Shown piece by piece: positions 14,192 to 18,948 of a stretch of 18,948 bases of DNA; position 1 is the first letter of the stretch, and the number at the start of each line of letters is the position of its first letter. The notes below the pieces were generated by a model. The model was not told the DNA's origin. It saw only the letters and a list, made by a program, of their open reading frames with translations, and did no database searches. The position numbers were made by a program, and so were the translations under genes. The DNA lies in contig CAJTUY010000038.1 of the NCBI GenBank assembly GCA_910579415.1, positions 1 through 18,948 of the forward strand. The letters run 5' to 3'. This stretch comes from an uncultured Clostridia bacterium (GTDB lineage Bacteria; Bacillota; Clostridia; UBA1381).

Positions 14192-15155
14192 TTTGTCAGG
14201 TATAAGCAAAATGAATTATAAAGAACTGAGAAATGCTGTGCAGGAGTTATACGACAGTTATATAAAACTGAAACGTCTTGTTGAGGATAGCTTGGATAAT
14301 ATAGACGAAAGTAATCTTGCAACTGCTTTTCGGAAAAAACTTAATAATCACGCTTCTACACTGAAAATTACTGCTGAAAGTATAGAAAGCCGAGTTTCTT
14401 ATGAAGATTTAGAAAATAATCTTAGTAAATATTCAACCATACAACAGACTGCGGAGCAGATTTCAGCGACCGTAGCACAAAATCAGGAGTATACAGACGG
14501 AACGGCGGAAAAATTATCTTCATCATTTACTATGACTGCCGATAGAATTTCAACAAACGTTGTAAAGGTCAAGCGAGATACAACAAGATTATATTCGAGC
14601 GTCAATCAAACGGCAGAGGCTTTGGAAAGTATTGTCGGAAAGGATATTAAAGCCCGTTTTGAAAAAGATGTAATGCCAACAGAAAAGAATACAACAGACG
14701 TGGAAAAAGAAAAGATTTGCAAATACGGCGGCAGATTGTATTATTTTAACCAGATAACGCAGAGTTGGCGCGAATATACAGAAGGCGGAGTAAATTCAGC
14801 GTTCAAACAAACCGCAGACGGTTTTGAGTTGAACGGCTGTGTCAGTATAAGCGGAGATTTGATTACAAGCGGGACAATAACGGGTACAGATATACAAGGC
14901 GGACAGTTTTATAATGCAAATAAAACAACACGCTTAGAATTGGGAATGGACGGAAATCTGGGTGATTTGCGTCTGTATAGAGTAAGTGGAGATAAAGAAA
15001 TATTTGCAGTTTTTGATAACGGAACCAATGTATTATTGAAGGCTTTTGAACATCCGATTTTATCTGTAGGAGAAACCAGAACGGTCCGTCCAAGCGGTAC
15101 TTGGGATTTTTCTTCTTGCAATGTGGTGGGATTGCCTCAGTCAGTAAGTGAATAA
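14184..15155 (+). CDS. tail fibre / minor structural protein, gp58-like
   Basis: The chosen start is ATG 14184, which follows GGGGGTG and overlaps the hub stop by 8 bases; a TTG at 14163 is a poorer choice. The protein has 323 residues. Residues about 1-165 are low in aromatics and repeat a theme of ITAESIESRVSYEDLENNLS and STIQQTAEQISATVAQNQ. This is the signature of trimeric helical fibre stalks in Gram-positive phage minor structural (gp58-like) proteins. A more compact region follows, including GRLYYFNQITQSWREY and a beta-strand run SGDLITSGTITGTDIQGGQFY, which is typical of a beta-helix neck. It should be a stalk attached to the hub. Confidence 0.75.
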   Translation: MFDLSGISKMNYKELRNAVQELYDSYIKLKRLVEDSLDNIDESNLATAFRKKLNNHASTLKITAESIESRVSYEDLENNLSKYSTIQQTAEQISATVAQNQEYTDGTAEKLSSSFTMTADRISTNVVKVKRDTTRLYSSVNQTAEALESIVGKDIKARFEKDVMPTEKNTTDVEKEKICKYGGRLYYFNQITQSWREYTEGGVNSAFKQTADGFELNGCVSISGDLITSGTITGTDIQGGQFYNANKTTRLELGMDGNLGDLRLYRVSGDKEIFAVFDNGTNVLLKAFEHPILSVGETRTVRPSGTWDFSSCNVVGLPQSVSE

Positions 15156-15167
15156 GGAGTGGTAAAT

Positions 15168-15476
15168 GTGAAGATTGTTTTTAAAGATGGCACTAAAAAA
15201 GAATGTTATAATCCTATTGAATCAATGTTATTTAAAAATACAGAAAGAGCCGCTTGGCTCTTTTCTTTTAATATGAATGTAAATTCAGCAGAAGCGGAAC
15301 GTATATTGACACAGGAAAATATATCTAAAATACGATTAGAAAATGTTGACGGTACGCAAGGATATTTATCTTGCGGATATGATATGGTAAATAGCGTATC
15401 TATAGAATATTCAGATTGTGGCGCTGTGACAACTGTGCAACTTAAAAGGGGTATAAAAAATGATGAAGGAATTTGA
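15168..15476 (+). CDS. hypothetical tail-region protein
   Basis: The start is GTG 15168, eight bases after AAGGAG (15154-15159); a GTG at 15159 overlaps the site itself. The protein has 102 residues and begins MKIVFKDGTKKECYNPIESM, then a mixed alpha/beta body. No motif is recognised. It overlaps its neighbour by 17 bases and lies among fibre genes, so a small structural or chaperone role is likely, but this is from context only. Confidence 0.65.
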   Translation: MKIVFKDGTKKECYNPIESMLFKNTERAAWLFSFNMNVNSAEAERILTQENISKIRLENVDGTQGYLSCGYDMVNSVSIEYSDCGAVTTVQLKRGIKNDEGI

Positions 15477-15771
15477 AAGAACTACAGACGGCTTTAATTA
15501 TGTGTTTGAAGGTGTAATTCCTGCAGGTGAAACAGTGTTTTTTAAAATGCCTGTTATATCTGCAAATAAGCGCGGTGTAAACGATATAGGTTGGCAGTGT
15601 GACGGTGATGATGTAAAAATTTACGGAACACTTTCTCAACGCCCTGAAAAAACGCTGATGTGGTCGGAAATAAAAAAGAATTATGTTGTTAATAAAACGG
15701 TTTCGGCAATAAAGGTTATAAATAATGATGAAGTTGATTGTAATATTTGTATGCGTGTAATTCTAAATTAG
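15460..15771 (+). CDS. hypothetical tail-region protein
   Basis: The protein has 103 residues and is beta-rich, with an early hydrophobic strand near GVIPAGETVFFKMPVIS, then acidic strands around GWQCDGDDVKIYGTL and a C-terminal DCNICMRVIL. The composition suggests a compact beta-sandwich, possibly a decoration or small receptor module, but no family is recognised. AAAAGGGG lies before the ATG. It overlaps the previous gene, and the GGCGGTG site of the next gene begins at its last stop base. Confidence 0.65.
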   Translation: MMKEFERTTDGFNYVFEGVIPAGETVFFKMPVISANKRGVNDIGWQCDGDDVKIYGTLSQRPEKTLMWSEIKKNYVVNKTVSAIKVINNDEVDCNICMRVILN

Positions 15772-15782
15772 GCGGTGATGAA

Positions 15783-16553
15783 ATGAAAGACAATGTAAGT
15801 TATCAAAAAACTGATTTTGGAGCGGAATCGCCAGACTTAAGTGAATTTGTATTAAAAACGCTGAAAATTGCGGGGATTGCTTTAAAAAGAGATATAACAG
15901 TTGAAGAATTACAAAAGGCTTTAAGTGTGCCGTCTAAGGTTTCGCAGCTCATTAATGATTTAGAATTTATAAATAAAGAAACATTTGACGAAGAAACAAA
16001 TGCGCGTTTACAACAGGATAAGGAATTACAGGACAGTATTGACAATTTATTGTATGACATTGAAGAAATTCATAAAAGCCTTATCAAAGAGGAAGGCGAA
16101 CGCCGAACGAATGATAATATTATGCTTGGGCATATAGAAATGCTGCTTGCAATAGCACATACCCACCATAATAAAGAAATTCTTGATACTATTACTGATG
16201 AAAAAATTAAAATATGGGATAGTATTTTAGAATTTGATAATCAAATTGATATGAGTGATTATAAGCACTATATCAATCAAATTTTATATGGCAATATAAA
16301 TCAGTTCCGCGATATATACAGTGCGCTTGGTGTAAAACAATATGACGGCGGTTTATTTGGAATGGAGTATGAGGGCGGCGCACATTTGGACGGAGGCAGT
16401 TTTAACGATACTGAAATAAGGCGGGTTATAGACGAGGGTGATTTTACACCGCGCTCAGTGGTTTCTCCGCTTACAGAGAGAGTAACGGAGCTTGAAACAA
16501 TGTTTGGACTGTTGGAAAGTGAACTTGATAAAATAAACGGAGAGGAGATTTGA
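15783..16553 (+). CDS. coiled-coil tail fibre / baseplate protein
   Basis: The chosen start is ATG 15783, six bases after GGCGGTG; an in-frame ATG at 15747 is inside the previous gene. The protein has 256 residues. Residues about 40-115 are a charged helix (EELQKALSVPSKVSQLINDLE and on), and HTHHNKEILDTITDEKIK (126-143) is a motif common in Gram-positive phage tail-tip proteins. A glycine-rich stretch, YDGGLFGMEYEGGAHLDGGS, lies near residues 194-215, and the C-terminus is helical. It likely forms a trimeric stalk feeding the collagen-like fibre encoded next. Confidence 0.7.
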   Translation: MKDNVSYQKTDFGAESPDLSEFVLKTLKIAGIALKRDITVEELQKALSVPSKVSQLINDLEFINKETFDEETNARLQQDKELQDSIDNLLYDIEEIHKSLIKEEGERRTNDNIMLGHIEMLLAIAHTHHNKEILDTITDEKIKIWDSILEFDNQIDMSDYKHYINQILYGNINQFRDIYSALGVKQYDGGLFGMEYEGGAHLDGGSFNDTEIRRVIDEGDFTPRSVVSPLTERVTELETMFGLLESELDKINGEEI

Positions 16554-16554
16554 T

Positions 16555-17532
16555 ATGTCAAAAGATATAATGCAGGCAATGAGAGGGCGGAAAGAGGAGT
16601 TGCCGCAGTTGTTGCCTGGGCAATTTGGATTTTGTATTGATACTGATGAGGTCTTTATCGGAAATGGTGACGGTAACGCTAATATTCAGATGGGGGCAAA
16701 GGGTGAAAAAGGCGATAAGGGAGATAAAGGCGAAAAAGGTGATACAGGAGAAGTAAATACAGAGGAGGCGTTTAATTCGCCCGATTTTACGGGTATACCG
16801 ACTGCTCCGACCGCTCCTGTCGGCACAGCGACACAACAGATAGCCACAACTAGATTTGTGGCAAATTTGCTTGATGTTACAGATAGGGCAATAGACAGCG
16901 TTTGCAAAGAACTTTTTCCTACAGTAATGATTGGGTCATATCCAAAATGTGACCGTGTAGAATGTAACGTGACGACTATAGGTAATAATGATGGAATAAA
17001 TGATGTATATGTGGATATTCCATATATACCTGCCCTAACAATAAGTAAGAATGACTTATTAACAATTGAGTATGAAGGTTCTGACGATGAGCTTTATGAA
17101 GAAGCTAGTGTATTACCTATCAAGTCGGTGCAAAGACGTTGTAATACAGACGGTGACGGTTACGGTTATTTAACAAGATGTGGTTGGCGGCTTTGTGTAA
17201 CGCCGCGCACTGGCGAGCTTATCGACACCATAAATGATGAAAGCAGGTTTATTTCGATATTTGCCCCTGAGCCGACGGAATATCTCGGCAACTTGATTTC
17301 AGACGCAGACATACAGGTAGGAGGACTGTTTACGATAGAGAATATGTTATCAACATCTATCGGGTCGCCACATCTGAATGAGTTCGTGCTTTATGTCAAT
17401 GATGAGGTGGGCTATCTTATAGACAGACAAATACCTGCTAATAGCGTTTGTATGTGTGTTTTAACCCGTCACCCTAAAACAGGTGTTGACCATTATGACG
17501 GAAGTATAACCGTGATAAAAGAAACTAGGTGA
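16555..17532 (+). CDS. collagen-like tail fibre protein
   Basis: The protein has 325 residues. The N-terminal ~45 residues (MRGRKEELPQLLPGQFGFC, then IDTDEVFIGNGDG) match the N-terminal module of Gram-positive phage fibre and hyaluronidase-like proteins. Seven Gly-X-Y triplets (residues about 47-67; GEKGDKGDKGEKGDTGE) form a short collagen-like stalk. A PTAPTAPVGTATQQIATTRFV linker follows, then a beta-rich C-terminal body with six or more cysteines that probably contacts the host. It is co-translated with the gene before it (1-base gap) and overlaps the next by 4 bases. A receptor-binding role is inferred. Confidence 0.75.
   Translation: MSKDIMQAMRGRKEELPQLLPGQFGFCIDTDEVFIGNGDGNANIQMGAKGEKGDKGDKGEKGDTGEVNTEEAFNSPDFTGIPTAPTAPVGTATQQIATTRFVANLLDVTDRAIDSVCKELFPTVMIGSYPKCDRVECNVTTIGNNDGINDVYVDIPYIPALTISKNDLLTIEYEGSDDELYEEASVLPIKSVQRRCNTDGDGYGYLTRCGWRLCVTPRTGELIDTINDESRFISIFAPEPTEYLGNLISDADIQVGGLFTIENMLSTSIGSPHLNEFVLYVNDEVGYLIDRQIPANSVCMCVLTRHPKTGVDHYDGSITVIKETR
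16693..16755 (+). repeat. collagen-like GXY repeat coding sequence
   Basis: Seven in-frame Gly-X-Y triplets: GAK, GEK, GDK, GDK, GEK, GDT, GEV. The codons vary (GGG, GGT, GGC, GGA), so this is a protein repeat and not a simple DNA repeat. It probably forms a trimeric stalk in the fibre. Confidence 0.8.
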
Positions 17533-18341
17533 CAGTCGTGACGATAGTTGAGAAATGGCGGCTAATGCTGTCATCGTTTGCGGACATCAAGGCGGCAACA
17601 ATTGAAAAAGGCGGTAATATTAGCGGCGGTTTGACGGCATATGCAAAGGGTGTCAGGTCGATATATTCATCAGATGAGTATGCTCCAAAATATAACTACC
17701 CTGTAGGATTTTTTTTGAAACTGGATACTTGTGAAAAGGTCAAAGAGGAAATCAGACAGGCGATTACTGACGGCGGTGTGGAGTGCGGTACAGATGTACC
17801 GTTATCGCAGTACGGCGACAAAATACGTCAGCTTGGAATAGAACTTGAAATTATATCGTTTGACATTGACATAGGTGAATACAGCGATACATTCACAACA
17901 CAGTTACAGGCAAGAGGCGGTACGCCTCCTTACAGGTGGAAGAGGCTCTATGGAGGCGGCGGACTTGAATTGTCGGCGGACGGTATGTTGAGCGGTAATG
18001 TTGCCGTTGGTGACGGTATGTACAAGATGTGTGTACAGGTTACTGACTCTACAGGCAAGCAGATACAAAAAGAAGGTTGGATAACCGCGCATCATAAGAC
18101 GCTGCTCTTTGTGAGGCGCAGCGGAAACACATTTGAGTATGACGGCAAGCCGCACAGTCTGGAAATTGTATGTTACAACTATCCTGAAGTGCAGGTAACG
18201 TCATTATTGTACGGAGGCAAAAAGGCAGACGGAGTAACAGAACGTGGGCAATATATGGTGGAAATCGGTTCTGTAAGCAATGTTCCGAAAGGGTATTACA
18301 GAGTAGATTATAATTACCATTCTACAATTACAATTGTATAG
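17529..18341 (+). CDS. Ig-like plus MBG-like domain fibre/tip protein
   Basis: The protein has 270 residues. The GTG start at 17529 overlaps the upstream TGA (GTGA); GTG 17538 with AGGTGA upstream is an alternative. Residues 1-105 hold a helical segment and a small domain that I do not recognise. Residues 108-185 look like a putative Ig (He_PIG-type) domain: GGTPPYRW, then LELSADGMLSGNV and YKMCVQVTDSTGKQ. Residues 190-270 look like an MBG-type domain: FEYDGKPHSLEIV, then GVTERGQYMVEIG. Both are beta-sandwich modules common in cell-surface proteins and in phage virion decoration. It probably helps adhere to the host surface or mucus. Confidence 0.65.
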   Translation: MTVVTIVEKWRLMLSSFADIKAATIEKGGNISGGLTAYAKGVRSIYSSDEYAPKYNYPVGFFLKLDTCEKVKEEIRQAITDGGVECGTDVPLSQYGDKIRQLGIELEIISFDIDIGEYSDTFTTQLQARGGTPPYRWKRLYGGGGLELSADGMLSGNVAVGDGMYKMCVQVTDSTGKQIQKEGWITAHHKTLLFVRRSGNTFEYDGKPHSLEIVCYNYPEVQVTSLLYGGKKADGVTERGQYMVEIGSVSNVPKGYYRVDYNYHSTITIV

Positions 18342-18350
18342 GGGGCGGAA

Positions 18351-18824
18351 ATGATTAAATACATAATAATTTTAATTATCGGAGTATTGATTATATTGGC
18401 ATTACTGCCGAGCTACATAAGAATTAAAGGTCACAGCATGTATCCGACGCTGCGTGACAGAGGGATATACCGTGTTATAACGCGTCCGTTCGTGAAGGAA
18501 TATAAACGCGGTGATATTGTTGTTATATATGTGCAGGGTATTATACCGTATACCAAGCGTATTATTGCCGTTGGAGGCGATAAATTACGTGTTACATACA
18601 AAGGCAAGGTATACATTAACGGCAGAGAGATACAGGAACCGTATGTATTGCCGAAAAATTACGGCGGAAAGAGTGTTAATGTAGTAGTGCCTGACGGGTG
18701 TTATTTCGTTATGGGTGACAACCGACGGGCAAGCACGGACAGCCGTGATTTCGGCGCAGTGGAACGGTGGCAGATGTTGGGTAAAGTAATTTTGAAGGAG
18801 CGTGGGAAATGTCAACAGAAATAG
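18351..18824 (+). CDS. type I signal peptidase
   Basis: The protein has 157 residues and appears catalytically complete. Residues 4-20 form a single N-terminal membrane helix. The catalytic serine is Ser29 in GHSMYPTL and the general base is Lys69 in TKRIIAVGGD. Box E is GDNRRASTDSRDFGAV (122-137). The length is typical of short Gram-positive Sip/S26 enzymes with one anchor. It should cleave signal peptides on the outer face of the membrane. Start ATG 18351 follows GGGGGCGG. It overlaps the next membrane protein by 16 bases and lies at the fibre/lysis boundary. Its substrate is unknown. Host capture or a role in exposing a phage protein is possible. Confidence 0.9.
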   Translation: MIKYIIILIIGVLIILALLPSYIRIKGHSMYPTLRDRGIYRVITRPFVKEYKRGDIVVIYVQGIIPYTKRIIAVGGDKLRVTYKGKVYINGREIQEPYVLPKNYGGKSVNVVVPDGCYFVMGDNRRASTDSRDFGAVERWQMLGKVILKERGKCQQK

Positions 18825-18948
18825 TAGTAGCAGGATTGTCCCTGCTCGGAACTTTAGGCGGTTCAATTATCGGTATTCTTACAGCTAATCAGCTAACAAA
18901 ATACCGAATTGAGCAACTTGAAGAAAAGGTAAATAAGCATAATAATCT
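18809..18948 (+). CDS. XhlA/holin-like small membrane protein (partial)
   Basis: The gene runs off the right edge after 46 codons. Start ATG 18809 follows GGAG (18797-18800) by 8 bases. Residues about 5-29 are a glycine-rich membrane helix (VAGLSLLGTLGGSIIGILTA). KYRIEQLEEKVNKHNN then begins a coiled coil. This plan (one helix, then YRIEQLEEKV..HNN) is common in clostridial phage proteins encoded next to holins and lysins, often labelled XhlA-like or holin-associated. It indicates the start of the lysis cassette, which lies beyond the window. Confidence 0.65.
   Translation, partial: MSTEIVVAGLSLLGTLGGSIIGILTANQLTKYRIEQLEEKVNKHNN

Noticed and set aside
1..18948. tRNA genes, IS elements, integrase and attachment sites
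   Set aside because: I saw no cloverleaf-like sequence, transposase or integrase gene, or terminal inverted repeats. Lysogeny genes could lie outside the window.

Overview
This window is an AT-rich segment of a bacteriophage or prophage from a Gram-positive host, most likely a Clostridia (Firmicutes) gut bacterium. The evidence is the strong AGGAGG-type ribosome binding sites, the tight same-strand gene packing, the AT-rich codon use and the resemblance of several small proteins to recurrent clostridial phage families. All convincing phage protein genes are on the + strand. A P22-like portal, a scaffold, a short series of connector genes and a P22 gp10-like tail hub are present, with no tape-measure gene. 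A short-tailed (podovirus-like) virion is therefore the most economical reading.

Layout: (1) 1-3537 is the end of the early/middle region. It holds small accessory genes (MmcB-like nuclease-fold protein, DUF5406-like protein, ASCH/PUA-like protein, a Cys-rich HTH protein) and ends with a TTG-initiated sigma-70-region-4-like protein, probably the late-gene regulator. (2) 3538-4077 is a 540-base gap without long ORFs, but it is dense with signals. A consensus promoter drives a ~100-nt structured RNA with an intrinsic terminator on the + strand. Facing it, a second near-consensus promoter on the - strand drives a leader and a 24-codon hydrophobic peptide. The two RNAs share a 20-nt repeat hairpin and overlap at their 3' ends, as in an Fst/par-type type I toxin-antitoxin locus. 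Next comes a putative activator-dependent late promoter and a structured leader ending in a terminator just before the terminase. (3) 4078-10703 is the packaging and head module: TerS, TerL, a zinc-finger protein, a small membrane protein, portal, scaffold and major capsid protein, followed by an 11-bp perfect hairpin. (4) 10795-14191 holds connector/adaptor proteins and a gp10-like hub carrying tandem repeats. (5) 14184-18341 holds fibre and tip proteins (gp58-like coiled fibre, small accessory proteins, a coiled-coil fibre, a collagen-like fibre, an Ig/MBG-domain protein). (6) 18351-18948 is the start of a probable lysis region: a complete type I signal peptidase and the N-terminus of a holin/XhlA-like membrane protein cut by the window edge.

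The late genes are translationally coupled by short overlaps (TerS/TerL, TerL/zinc finger, zinc finger/membrane protein, membrane protein/portal, hub/fibre, fibre/Ig protein, signal peptidase/XhlA-like). This supports one late operon read from the 3.9 kb region, with the capsid hairpin as a partial attenuator or processing site. The most novel feature is the convergent small-RNA/peptide locus at 3.53-3.84 kb. The terminator-bearing leader before terS and the phage-borne signal peptidase are the next best leads. No sequence search or folding program was run. Family names rest on recognised motifs and on gene order.
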